Counted from the stretch's first letter, positions 8,910 to 16,474 are shown. The stretch is DNA of 64,000 bases from Schlegelella_A sp038231215 (GCA_038231215.1 JBBRLS010000006.1:1-64000); one strand, 5' to 3'. The notes: a model not told the origin generated them from the letters alone. Program-made: numbers and translations.

Positions 8910-11900
8910 ATGCAACTATATGAAGGCAGCCTGCTCTTCTCCGCGACCGACCTGGTCGGCTTTCTGGAGTGCGAGCATCTCGCCGTGCTCGACTGGCAAG
9001 GCCTGCACGACGCGGAGGTTCGCGCCAGCAAATCAGGGTCCGACGAGTCCGCCGAGCTGTTCGCGCGCAAGGGCGACGAGCATGAGCGAGCCCACTTGGA
9101 GCGCCTGCGCAGCCAAGGCCGAACCGTCGTCGACGTGTCGGCCGAGGGCGGTAGCGTCGACGACAAGGTCGCGCGCACGCTGGCGGCCATGCGCGGCGGC
9201 GCCGAGGTGGTTTATCAGGCGACCTTGCGCGACGGGCCGCTCTACGGGCACGCTGACTTCTTGTTGCGCGTCGACGGCGAGGTTTCTGGCCTCGGGCCGT
9301 GGCACTACGAGGTGGCCGACACCAAACTCGCGCGTTCGCCCAAGGCCAAGTTCCTGGTTCAACTGGCGTTCTACAGCAGCCTGCTTGCCAAGGCCCAAGG
9401 TGTGGAGCCCAGGCGAATGCACGTGGTGCTTGGCGACCAGACCGAGCAGAGCTTCCAGTGCGCCGACTACATGCACTACTTTCGGGCCTTGTTGGAGCGC
9501 TTTCTCGCGCGAGTGCAGGTGCTTGCGGCGGGCACGCCGCCGGCGACTTACCCGTTGCCCTGTTCGCATTGCGACCTCTGCCACTGGCGCGATCGCTGCC
9601 AGGCGCAGCGAGTGGCCGACGACCATCTGTGCCAAGTCGCGAACATCACGCGCATTCAGACGGGCAAGCTTCAGGCTCGGGGGATCGACACCTTGGCCAA
9701 GCTCGCGGCGCTTCCGGCTGAGGCTGCGGTGCCGCGCATGCATGCTGATGTTCTGTCGCGGCTGCAGGGGCAGGCGGCCTTGCAGGATCGCGCGCGACAG
9801 TCCGGCGAGCGAGAGGTGGTCGTGCTGCCGCTCGATCCCGAAGGCAGGCGAGGATTCCATCGCCTGCCGCGGCCCGACGCCGGCGACATGTTCTTCGACA
9901 TGGAAGGCGATCCGCTGGAAGCGGGCGGCTTGGAGTATCTGTTCGGGGTCCGGTATCTCGACGACGGGCGTTGGACTTTTCGGGATTTCTGGGCTCACAG
10001 CCGCGCGGAGGAGCGGGTTGCCTTCGAGGCGTTTATCGATTTCGTGACCGACCGTCGGCAGCGGTTTCCGATGGCCCATGTGTACCACTACGCCAACTAC
10101 GAGGAAGCCGCCCTCAAGCGCCTGGCCTGCTGGCACGCCACACGCGAGGTCGAGGTCGACAACCTCTTGCGGCAGCACGCGATGGTGGACTTGTACCGGG
10201 TCGTGAAGGAAGGCATTCGCATCTCCGAACCCGCCTACTCGATCAAGAACGTGGAGCTTTTCTATCGGCCGCCCCGCGCGGGCGACGTGCAGAACGCTGG
10301 CGCGAGCATCGTGTACTACGAGCGCTGGCGCGAAACGCAGGATCCCCAGGTCCTTCAAGACATTGCGAGCTACAACCGCGACGACGTGGAGTCGACGCAG
10401 CAGCTACGCGACTGGTTGCTGACCCTCAGGCCGGCCGACGTTGCGTGGCGCGAGGACGAACCAGGCGGCGCCGGTCGCAGCGAGGTCGAGCCCGCGCCGC
10501 TTTCGTTCGCTCAAGAGGCGGAGCAACGGCTGATCCCCTACCGCGAGCGCCTCGTCGACGTGCTGCCGGTCGATCGCGACACGTGGACTCTGGATCATCA
10601 CGTCTCCGAGCTGACCTATCAGTTGCTCGACTTCCATCGACGCGCCGACAAGCCGGCATGGTGGGCGCAGTACGCTCGGATGGAGATGACCGAGGATGAG
10701 CTGATCGAAGAACGGGAGTGCTTGGGCGGCTTGACGCTTGACCCCGAGACCCCACCGTATCGCGAGAAGCGATCCACCGTCTACAGCTACGTTGTGCCGG
10801 AGCAGGAGACAAGGCTCACGACTGGTGACGGTTGCATGCGCGCCGACACAAGGAAGGCGCTTGGCGAAATCACTTTCGACGAGTCCGCTCGAAGGGTTCG
10901 GATCAAGGTCGGGCCGAGCAAGGAGCCTCCTCCTGTTCGGCTGAGCATCGGGCCGACAGGCCCGCTCGATCCCAAGCGCATGGTGAACGCCCTCTATCGC
11001 TTTGCCGACAGCTTGCTCGCCAGGGACGGCAAGTATCGGGCGCTCGAGGCGCTGCTGCGGCGTGACGCGCCGAGCCTCGAGGGCCGTTCTCGCGGCGAGC
11101 CCGTCATTCCTTCGAAGCAAGACCTCCTGGCGGGCAGCCTGGCAGCGGCGCAAGCCATTGATCACACCTGCCTCTATGTTCAGGGCCCGCCCGGCTCGGG
11201 CAAGACCTACACGGGCTCGCGCATGATTGCGCGCCTGATTGCCGAGGGTCGGCGGGTCGGCATCATGTCGAACAGCCACAAGGCGATCAATCACCTGCTG
11301 GCCGGGGTGATGGAAGTCGCGGCCGAGCAAGGGCTGGTCGTGCGCGCCGTCAAGAAGGCGGGGCGGCCCGGCAGCGAGTTCGTCGACCCAACGGGCGCCG
11401 TACAAAATCTGGATACGAACGAGAAGGTTTGGGCGTCCGGCGCGCTGTTGGTGGCCGGCACAGCATGGCTCTTCTCGGACGGTGCGGCAGACCAGCAATT
11501 CGATGCGCTGTTCGTCGACGAGGCGGGGCAGGTGTCTTTGGCAAATCTCGTCGCAGCCGGAACGTGTGCGCGCAACATCGTGCTGCTTGGCGATCAGATG
11601 CAGCTCAGTCAGCCGATCCAGGGCGTGCACCCGGGCCGCTCGGGCGACTCTGCGCTCGACTACCTTCTGGATGGCGCTGCCACGATAGCCGCGGATCGCG
11701 GCATCTTTCTCGCCACGAGCTTTCGCATGCATCCCGACGTATGCCGTTTCATTTCCGACGCGGTCTATGACGGCCGGCTCGAGCCCGAGGCTGGCAATGT
11801 CCGGCGAGTTCTGGTTCTCGATGATGCCGCGCATCCATTGCTGCGGCCGGCCGGCATCGTTCACGCGCCGGTCGAGCACTCCGGTTGCTCACAGCGCAGC

Positions 11901-12326
11901 GACGAGGAAGCAGCCTTGGTCAGGGAGATCTACGCGAGCGCGCTTCGGCAGCGATACACCGACAAGGCCGGCGTCGAACACGCGATGACGCCGCTGAACA
12001 TCCTGGTGGTGGCACCCTACAACGTTCAGGTCAATCTTCTGAAGCGGACGCTTCCCGAGGGAGCGCGTGTCGGCACGGTCGACAAATTTCAGGGGCAGGA
12101 AGCTGAACTCGTAATTGTTTCCATGACCACCTCGAGCGAGCAGGATCTGCCACGCAATATCGAGTTCCTCTACAGCAAGAATCGGCTCAACGTTGCCATT
12201 TCGCGGGCGAAGTGCCTTGCAATCGTCGTGGCCAACCCGGCGTTGACGGCGATCAGGTGTCAGACGCCGGAGCAGATGGCGCTGGTCAACACCTTGTGCT
12301 GGGTGAGTGCAGTCGGCAGCGTATGA
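8910..12326 (+). CDS. Cas4/RecB-like nuclease - RNase H-like - SF1 helicase fusion (TM0106 family)
   Basis: A 1138-residue multidomain enzyme. Order: a RecB/Cas4-like nuclease (about 1-240) with YEVADTKLAR near 131, a Q at about 148 and the cysteine cluster CSHCDLCHWRDRC near 216-230, possibly an Fe-S site; an RNase H-like 3'-5' exonuclease (about 320-505) with FFDMEGDP and YNRDDVEST; a helical linker; and a superfamily 1 helicase (about 735-1130) with GPPGSGKT (759), LFVDEAGQ (869), RMHPDVCRF (939), VDKFQGQEAEL (1056) and LNVAISRAK (1092). This is the domain order of the TM0106 family, whose role is unknown. All catalytic motifs appear intact. ATG 8910 has GAAAGG at a suitable distance; GTG 8901 is the alternative. 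It is probably the third gene of the AbiL-like operon. Confidence 0.88.
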   Translation: MQLYEGSLLFSATDLVGFLECEHLAVLDWQGLHDAEVRASKSGSDESAELFARKGDEHERAHLERLRSQGRTVVDVSAEGGSVDDKVARTLAAMRGGAEVVYQATLRDGPLYGHADFLLRVDGEVSGLGPWHYEVADTKLARSPKAKFLVQLAFYSSLLAKAQGVEPRRMHVVLGDQTEQSFQCADYMHYFRALLERFLARVQVLAAGTPPATYPLPCSHCDLCHWRDRCQAQRVADDHLCQVANITRIQTGKLQARGIDTLAKLAALPAEAAVPRMHADVLSRLQGQAALQDRARQSGEREVVVLPLDPEGRRGFHRLPRPDAGDMFFDMEGDPLEAGGLEYLFGVRYLDDGRWTFRDFWAHSRAEERVAFEAFIDFVTDRRQRFPMAHVYHYANYEEAALKRLACWHATREVEVDNLLRQHAMVDLYRVVKEGIRISEPAYSIKNVELFYRPPRAGDVQNAGASIVYYERWRETQDPQVLQDIASYNRDDVESTQQLRDWLLTLRPADVAWREDEPGGAGRSEVEPAPLSFAQEAEQRLIPYRERLVDVLPVDRDTWTLDHHVSELTYQLLDFHRRADKPAWWAQYARMEMTEDELIEERECLGGLTLDPETPPYREKRSTVYSYVVPEQETRLTTGDGCMRADTRKALGEITFDESARRVRIKVGPSKEPPPVRLSIGPTGPLDPKRMVNALYRFADSLLARDGKYRALEALLRRDAPSLEGRSRGEPVIPSKQDLLAGSLAAAQAIDHTCLYVQGPPGSGKTYTGSRMIARLIAEGRRVGIMSNSHKAINHLLAGVMEVAAEQGLVVRAVKKAGRPGSEFVDPTGAVQNLDTNEKVWASGALLVAGTAWLFSDGAADQQFDALFVDEAGQVSLANLVAAGTCARNIVLLGDQMQLSQPIQGVHPGRSGDSALDYLLDGAATIAADRGIFLATSFRMHPDVCRFISDAVYDGRLEPEAGNVRRVLVLDDAAHPLLRPAGIVHAPVEHSGCSQRSDEEAALVREIYASALRQRYTDKAGVEHAMTPLNILVVAPYNVQVNLLKRTLPEGARVGTVDKFQGQEAELVIVSMTTSSEQDLPRNIEFLYSKNRLNVAISRAKCLAIVVANPALTAIRCQTPEQMALVNTLCWVSAVGSV

Positions 12327-12344
12327 ACATGGAATCGGTTGATC

Positions 12345-12634
12345 GGCGCAAGTTGAGCTTCTCGCCGATGCGCGAGGCCGCTGCATAGCTGGCACGACGA
12401 GGCAATCAAGGCAAACTGGCGCACTCCGCAGGACATCAAGCATCAGTTCGCCAGCGCGAGCATCTGCGGCAACAACCGTGTGGTGTTCAACGTGGGTGGC
12501 AACAAGTACCGGCTCGTGGTCGAAGTGCAGTACAGGCCGGGATCGGCTGGGTGAAATTCGTCGGGACGCACGCGCAGTACGACCGCGTCGACGTGGAGAG
12601 CGTGAATGACTATTTAGCCGATCCGAAACGATGA
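12345..12634 (+). pseudogene. broken higB-family toxin gene
   Basis: Translated pieces match HigB/RelE-fold mRNA interferases: WHDEAIKANWRTPQDIKHQF and NNRVVFNVGGNKYRLVVEVQ in one frame, then GWVKFVGTHAQYDRVDVES in another after a shift near 12540 (codons for YRPG). A second shift or stop lies near 12390, where the N-terminal part runs into a TAG. The natural TAA stop has changed to TTA at 12614-12616, so the frame would run on to 12634. With at least two lesions the toxin is dead. The 3' part is duplicated at 14943. Confidence 0.82.
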
Positions 12635-12965
12635 CGACCTCCAGAAGGCATTCCGGCGCCTCGAGAAGATTTTCCAATCCGGGGAGGGCACTGCGCAGGC
12701 CGATGAACGCGACGTCCTGGTCACGCTGGTCGAGGCCTACGAGAACATGCACTACGACTTCGGGCCCGCAGATCCGGTGGAGGCCATCAAGTTCCGGATG
12801 GAGCAGGCAGTGTTGACCCCTCGTGACCTGGAGCCTTTCATCGGCCCGAGCGGCCGGGTTTCCGAGGTGCTGAACCGCAAGCGACCACTCAGTCTGCGCA
12901 TGGTCAAGCGACTGCACGACGGGCTGAAGATTCCTTACGAGAGTCTGCTCGTCGAGTTGTCCTGA
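12542..12965 (+). repeat. higBA direct repeat, copy 1 (424 bp)
   Basis: The segment aligns without gaps to 14943-15366 at a constant offset of 2401 nt and is nearly identical by eye, with scattered single-base differences. It covers the last third of higB and all of higA. Similarity stops just after the higA stop. The two copies bracket the GHKL gene and the RHH/PIN pair. Confidence 0.9.
12606..12965 (+). pseudogene. higA: higA antitoxin copy 1, nonsense at codon 4
   Basis: This has the same 119-residue XRE-type antitoxin frame as 15007-15366, but codon 4 is TAG instead of AAG. The remainder is open, with the HTH region (about residues 65-110: RDLEPFIGPSGRVSEVLNRKR). An in-frame ATG at 12747 could give a 72-residue protein that keeps the HTH, so partial function is possible. 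The same A-to-T change at 12615 removes the higB stop in the overlapping frame. Confidence 0.8.
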
Positions 12966-13021
12966 CCGAACGGAGCCTGGCCTGCTGGTTCGCTCTTTGA
13001 GCCAGTGCGTCTGTAGCCGGC

Positions 13022-13055
13022 GCCGCCATCCGCCACAAGGGCGATCGCCTGATCG
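13022..13055 (+). repeat. 34-nt relic of the coiled-coil nuclease gene
   Basis: 33 of 34 bases equal 5394-5427, which encode residues around AAIRHEGDRLIGS of the coiled-coil protein gene. Nothing else of that gene is recognisable here. It shows that another copy or fragment of the defence gene once lay next to the toxin-antitoxin cluster, or that recombination occurred between the two regions. Confidence 0.8.
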
Positions 13056-13089
13056 CCGCATCGCCGAGGCGACAAATAGGATCACGCCG

Positions 13090-13120
13090 ATTGTCAATAA
13101 ACGCTAATGTGATTGACAAT
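13090..13120. promoter_or_regulatory. inverted-repeat operator/promoter of the GHKL gene
   Basis: ATTGTCAAT (13090-13098) and ATTGACAAT (13112-13120) are perfect 9-bp inverted repeats with a 13-nt spacer, ending 7 nt before the ATG at 13128. TTGTCA and GACAAT, 18 nt apart, could be the -35 and -10 boxes, so a bound dimer would cover the promoter. The encoded protein has an N-terminal winged HTH, which makes autoregulation likely. A further ATTGACA half-site lies inside the start of the gene. Confidence 0.65.
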
Positions 13121-13127
13121 GCGGCGT

Positions 13128-14174
13128 ATGAATATTGACAAAAAATCGATCAGGCGGCAAGCCCTGGAACTCATTGCGGCCGACGGTCATCGCGTCGGCA
13201 CCCGCCTCGCGCAGACTGCCGGACTTTCGCGCCAGGTCGCCAATGGATACCTGCAATCGCTCGTGCGCGACGGCCTCGTCGAGGCCGAGGGAACGACGCG
13301 CGCTCGGGTCTACCGGCTCAAGACACTCGTCGAAGTCGCACGGCAATACAAGCGCGAAGGCTTGCAAGAGGACATCGTTTGGCGAGAGTTGGTCTCGCCG
13401 GTGGTGGCCGACTTGCCTGAGAACGCGCGCAACATATGGCACTACGGCAGCACCGAGATGATCAACAACGCGATCGACCACTCTGGCGGGACGGAGGTGC
13501 AAGTACAGGTGCGGAGAACCGCGCTCCACACGGATGTTCTCGTGGCGGACGACGGCCTCGGAATCTTCGTCAAGATTCAACGAGCGCTCGACCTGCACGA
13601 CCCGCGCGAATCGATCCTCGAGCTCGCCAAGGGCAAGTTGACGACGGCACCTGAGCAGCACTCGGGCGAGGGAATCTTCTTCACTTCGCGGGGAGTCGAC
13701 CTCTTCGAGATCGACTCGCACCATCTGCGGTTCATCCACGCGCCGAGCACCGACGACGCGATCGTCGAACAGGCAACCGACACGCCGGGCACGCGGATCT
13801 TCATGCGGCTGGCCAACGAGAGTCCGCGCGTCATGCGAGACGTGTTCACCGCATTCATGGATCCGGAGGAGTTCACCTTCGACAAGACGGTGGTGCCGCT
13901 GCGCCTGGCGCAGTACGAAGGCGAGCAACTCGTCTCACGCTCCCAGGCCAAGCGCGTGGCGAACCGCTTCGAGCGCTTCAGCCGGGTGGAGCTGGACTTC
14001 GCCGGGATATCCGAGATCGGGCAGGCGTTCGCGGATGAGATGTTTCGTGTGTTCCAGGCATCGCATCCGGCGATCCGGATCACACCCATCAATACCGAGC
14101 CGGCCGTGGCCCAGATGATTCGTCGCGTGGTAGCGACGGGTGCGGCCCGCAACGGAACAGGGCAGCCCTCTTAG
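13128..14174 (+). CDS. winged-HTH GHKL ATPase with STAS-like (DUF4325) domain
   Basis: A 348-residue regulator-like protein. Residues 1-70 form a winged helix-turn-helix (LAQTAGLSRQVANGYLQSLVRDGLV). Residues about 90-230 form a HATPase_c domain with N-box MINNAIDHSGG (about 111), G1 box DDGLGI (about 141) and G2-like GEGIFFTSRG (about 180). Residues about 270-330 match the STAS-like DUF4325 domain (ELDFAGISEIGQAFADEMFRVF). The combination resembles an anti-sigma kinase fused to its antagonist plus a DNA-binding domain; the targets are unknown. It lies alone between the two higBA copies with its own palindromic operator. ATG 13128 is used; TTG 13113 is possible but lies inside the operator. 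Confidence 0.85.
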   Translation: MNIDKKSIRRQALELIAADGHRVGTRLAQTAGLSRQVANGYLQSLVRDGLVEAEGTTRARVYRLKTLVEVARQYKREGLQEDIVWRELVSPVVADLPENARNIWHYGSTEMINNAIDHSGGTEVQVQVRRTALHTDVLVADDGLGIFVKIQRALDLHDPRESILELAKGKLTTAPEQHSGEGIFFTSRGVDLFEIDSHHLRFIHAPSTDDAIVEQATDTPGTRIFMRLANESPRVMRDVFTAFMDPEEFTFDKTVVPLRLAQYEGEQLVSRSQAKRVANRFERFSRVELDFAGISEIGQAFADEMFRVFQASHPAIRITPINTEPAVAQMIRRVVATGAARNGTGQPS

Positions 14175-14188
14175 GACAAGAACCGCTG

Positions 14189-14220
14189 GGGTAATATCCG
14201 ATCTCCGGAAGGTATTACCC
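14189..14220. promoter_or_regulatory. palindromic operator upstream of the RHH/PIN pair
   Basis: GGGTAATATCC and GGTATTACCC form an inverted repeat (one unpaired T in the left arm) with an 11-nt centre, 11 nt before the antitoxin ATG. This is the expected place for a ribbon-helix-helix antitoxin to repress its own operon. Confidence 0.65.
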
Positions 14221-14231
14221 GAAGTACATCC

Positions 14232-14486
14232 ATGAATGTCATCACGCTCAAGCTGCCTGAAGATCTGAATGTCGCCTTGAATGAGGTCAGCCGCAAACGC
14301 GGGGTCTCCAAGTCTGCGGTGGTGCGCGAGGCGTTGGAGCGGTCCCTGCTGGCGGAGGGCGTGGTGGCCGGTGCTGCCGAACGCTGGGTCGCGCAGTGGC
14401 AAGGCCGCTTGCGCCTGCCCGCTGCTGCCGAGGCGCGAGCCAGCGATCCCCGGCTCGCGCATCTGTTGTCCAAGCATCTGCGCTGA
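14232..14486 (+). CDS. ribbon-helix-helix (CopG-type) antitoxin
   Basis: An 84-residue protein with a classical RHH fold at the N-terminus (MNVITLKLPEDLNVALNEVSR followed by VSKSAVVREALERSL). The beta strand ITLKL contacts DNA in this family, and the C-terminal half would wrap the PIN toxin. It lies 15 nt upstream of the PIN gene and downstream of a palindrome, the standard autoregulated type II arrangement. Confidence 0.85.
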   Translation: MNVITLKLPEDLNVALNEVSRKRGVSKSAVVREALERSLLAEGVVAGAAERWVAQWQGRLRLPAAAEARASDPRLAHLLSKHLR

Positions 14487-14501
14487 GCGGCGCCGAATCG
14501 C

Positions 14502-14936
14502 GTGCGCTTGCTGATCGACATCAATGTCGTGCTCGACGTGGCACTGGAGCGCCCCGGCGCGGCCGCATCGGCGCAACTGCTGGCCATGTGCGGCCGCCAG
14601 CATGAAGGCTGGCTCGCGTGGCATTCGGTGGCCACGTTGGCCTACCTCATCGAGCGCCAGCAGTCGGCTATCTCGTCGCGCGAGTTCATCCGTGGTCTTC
14701 TGACCTGGGCGCAGGTGGCTCAGACCGGCACGGCCGACGCGTTGGCGGCGCTCGATTTGCCGATGCCGGACTTCGAAGACGCACTCCAGGCCGCCGCCGC
14801 CGTGGCGTGTGGAGCGCAAGTCATCGTCACGCGCAACGAGCGCGACTTCAAGGGCTCGCCCGTTCAGGCATTGAATCCGGAAGCGTTTTTGCGCGAACAC
14901 GGCCCGACATCGGGGCCGCGCGAGCGGAGCATCTGA
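14502..14936 (+). CDS. PIN-domain toxin (VapC-like ribonuclease)
   Basis: A 144-residue PIN protein. Acidic active-site positions can be seen in LLIDINVVLDV (residues 3-13), an E in the central helix region (LAYLIERQ), DFEDALQAAAA (the third acidic cluster, about 87) and VTRNERDFKGS (about 109), the conserved NxxDF motif. It starts with GTG directly after the RHH antitoxin. Expected to be a Mg-dependent RNase neutralised by the antitoxin. The last residues, ...GPRERSI, share their DNA with the ends of the genes at 56 and 340. Confidence 0.87.
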   Translation: MRLLIDINVVLDVALERPGAAASAQLLAMCGRQHEGWLAWHSVATLAYLIERQQSAISSREFIRGLLTWAQVAQTGTADALAALDLPMPDFEDALQAAAAVACGAQVIVTRNERDFKGSPVQALNPEAFLREHGPTSGPRERSI

Positions 14937-14942
14937 AGGGTC

Positions 14943-15018
14943 ATCGTCTGGGTGAAGTTCGTCAGGACGCGTGCGCAGTGCGACCGTATCGACGTGGAGA
15001 GCGTGAATGACTATTAAG
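14943..15018 (+). pseudogene. 3' remnant of higB (copy 2)
   Basis: Only the last codons of higB remain (VIVWVKFVRTRAQCDRIDVESVNDY and a TAA stop at 15016-15018). It begins 6 nt after the PIN toxin stop and overlaps the start of intact higA. No start or catalytic region is left, so the toxin is absent while its antitoxin survives. Confidence 0.85.
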
Positions 15019-15366
15019 CCGATTCGAAACGATGACGACCTCAAGAAGGCATTCCGGCGCCTCGAGAAGATTTTCCAGTCCGGGGAGGGCACTGCGCAGG
15101 CCGATGAACGCGACGTCCTGGTCACGCTCGTCGAGGCCTACGAGAACATGCACTACGACTTCGGGCCGGCAGATCCGGTGGAGGCCATCAAGTTCCGGAT
15201 GGAGCAGGCAGGGCTGACCCCTCGCGACCTGGAGCCTTTCATCGGCCCGAGCGGCCGGGTTTCCGAGGTGCTGAACCGCAAGCGGCCACTCAGTCTGCGC
15301 ATGGTCAAACGACTGCACGACGGGCTGAAGATTCCTTACGAGAGTCTGCTCGTTGAGTCGTCCTGA
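15007..15366 (+). CDS. higA: HigA-type XRE antitoxin, orphan
   Basis: A 119-residue protein of the HigA subgroup with a long N-terminal helical part (residues 1-60, LVEAYENMHYDFGPADPVEAIKFRME) and a C-terminal HTH (about 65-110; LTPRDLEPFIGPSGRVSEVLN and RLHDGLKIPYESLL). It starts with an ATG inside the higB remnant, the normal overlap of higBA pairs. With both higB copies broken it is an antitoxin without a visible partner and may now act only as a repressor or as an anti-addiction factor against a HigB elsewhere. Confidence 0.88.
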   Translation: MTIKPIRNDDDLKKAFRRLEKIFQSGEGTAQADERDVLVTLVEAYENMHYDFGPADPVEAIKFRMEQAGLTPRDLEPFIGPSGRVSEVLNRKRPLSLRMVKRLHDGLKIPYESLLVESS

Positions 15367-15413
15367 CTGAATCGAACCGAGCCTCGGCCGGCCGGCTGGC
15401 TTGCGGCGGGCGC

Positions 15414-15873
15414 TCACAGGATCGCACGATAGGTCGCGAGCGCTTTGGCGGCCTGAACGAGCCCCTGGCGCAGAAGCACATCGAGGTACTGGTCCACGTC
15501 GAGCGGGGGATTCTTGAGTTGAGCCCGCTGTCGTTGGGCGGCTTCCACAACTGCGGCCTGGTCGAGGTCGAACAGGTTGTCGATGAAAAGGTCCGGGTGC
15601 TGCGCCTCGATGCCGTAAGGCGCCAAGGCCTCTGCCGGGAAATCCCTTTCGTTGAAGGTCACGATCACGCCGGCGTTGCAGCGGATCGCTGCTGCGAGCA
15701 CGTGGCGGTCGCCGGGATCGGGAAGGGTCAGTCCCGCGATGAGAGTGTCGTGGCCTGTGACCAGGCCGTCGGGAATGGCCATGTCCATCAGAGCCGACGT
15801 GCGATCGAGTTGGGTCCTTGTCAGGTCAGGCCGGTTGACCAGGAGAGACGGCCGTGAACGGCGAATACCTCAT
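15414..15873 (-). pseudogene. PIN-domain toxin gene with internal deletion
   Basis: The original start is recognisable: an ATG at 15873 overlapping the stop of the upstream antitoxin (ATGA) followed by codons for MRYSPFTAV. The sequence then jumps, in another frame, to the C-terminal half of a PIN protein (RPDLTRTQLDRTSALMD, GDRHVLAAAIRCNAGVIVTFNERDFP). Most of the N-terminal half, including the first catalytic aspartate, is missing (family length about 190 residues, roughly 135 codons remain). An internal ATG at 15788 could yield a 124-residue fragment without the active site. Confidence 0.82.
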
Positions 15874-16337
15874 TCGTATCCGAGGGCCAACTCCTGGGCC
15901 TGCTTCGCCAACTCGGCCATCGCGTCTTCACTGGCCTGGTCCCGGCGGGACTTGAACTGCATCACGTCGGAGAAGCGCACGCGCCGATGCTTGCCGGCCT
16001 TGTGGAAGGGAAGACCTCCGTTTTCCAGAAGCTTCACCAAGTGCGGACGGGAGACGTTGAGCATGTCAGCCGCCTCCTGCGTCGTGAGCTCGGCGTGGAC
16101 CGGCACGACCTTGACCGCGTTGCCGTCCGCCAGCTCGCCGAGGATTTCGACCAGCAGGCGAAGCGCCGAGGTCGGAAGCTCCACCTGGTGGGCCTGGTTC
16201 TTGTCGTCGAAGATCTGGATGTGCTGGGTCTTGAGCCGTGTGGCCAAAAAGGCTGCCAGGGCGCGTTGACCCTGCACGGCGGCCTGCACCTCCCTTTTGA
16301 CGGGAAGCGTCATCTTGGTCAAGGCGGTCACGGTCAT
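15870..16337 (-). CDS. excisionase/MerR-type HTH antitoxin paired with PIN toxin
   Basis: A 155-residue protein whose C-terminal half carries an excisionase-family HTH (LTTQEAADMLNVSRPHLVKLLENGGLPFHKAGKHRRVRFSDV, about 85-130). The N-terminal half is helical. This family is the antitoxin of PIN toxins of the type found broken just downstream. ATG 16337 was chosen because CTGGAG lies 6 nt upstream; an upstream extension to 16388 would run through the operator-like repeats. With its toxin deleted it is a second orphan antitoxin. Confidence 0.82.
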   Translation of the reverse strand: MTVTALTKMTLPVKREVQAAVQGQRALAAFLATRLKTQHIQIFDDKNQAHQVELPTSALRLLVEILGELADGNAVKVVPVHAELTTQEAADMLNVSRPHLVKLLENGGLPFHKAGKHRRVRFSDVMQFKSRRDQASEDAMAELAKQAQELALGYE

Positions 16338-16377
16338 GACTAACTCCAGTAGGTCCGTGTAGACGTCAGGCGAGTGT

Positions 16378-16410
16378 AAACGAAACAAACGAAAACCGCA
16401 ATAAACGAAA
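16378..16410. promoter_or_regulatory. three direct AAACGAAA repeats
   Basis: AAACGAAA occurs at 16378-16385, 16387-16394 and 16403-16410, about 40 nt upstream of the excisionase-type antitoxin start (minus strand). Iterated short sites are the expected binding pattern of an excisionase-like HTH protein, so this is probably its operator. Confidence 0.55.
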
Positions 16411-16474
16411 CGGGGCGAGCCCGTATCGGTTCCCTGCGCCTGGCAGCGCTGACGGCGTTCGCGGCATCAAACAG

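Larger units (their letters stand above)
14943..15366 (+). repeat. higBA direct repeat, copy 2 (424 bp)
   Basis: Partner of 12542-12965 (offset 2401 nt, no gaps). This copy keeps an intact higA. Recombination between the copies would delete the GHKL gene and the RHH/PIN pair. Confidence 0.9.

Noticed and set aside
8901..12326. Reading the TM0106-family gene as a CRISPR Cas4 component
   Set aside because: The Cas4-like N-terminal domain is part of a larger fusion and no cas genes or arrays are present.
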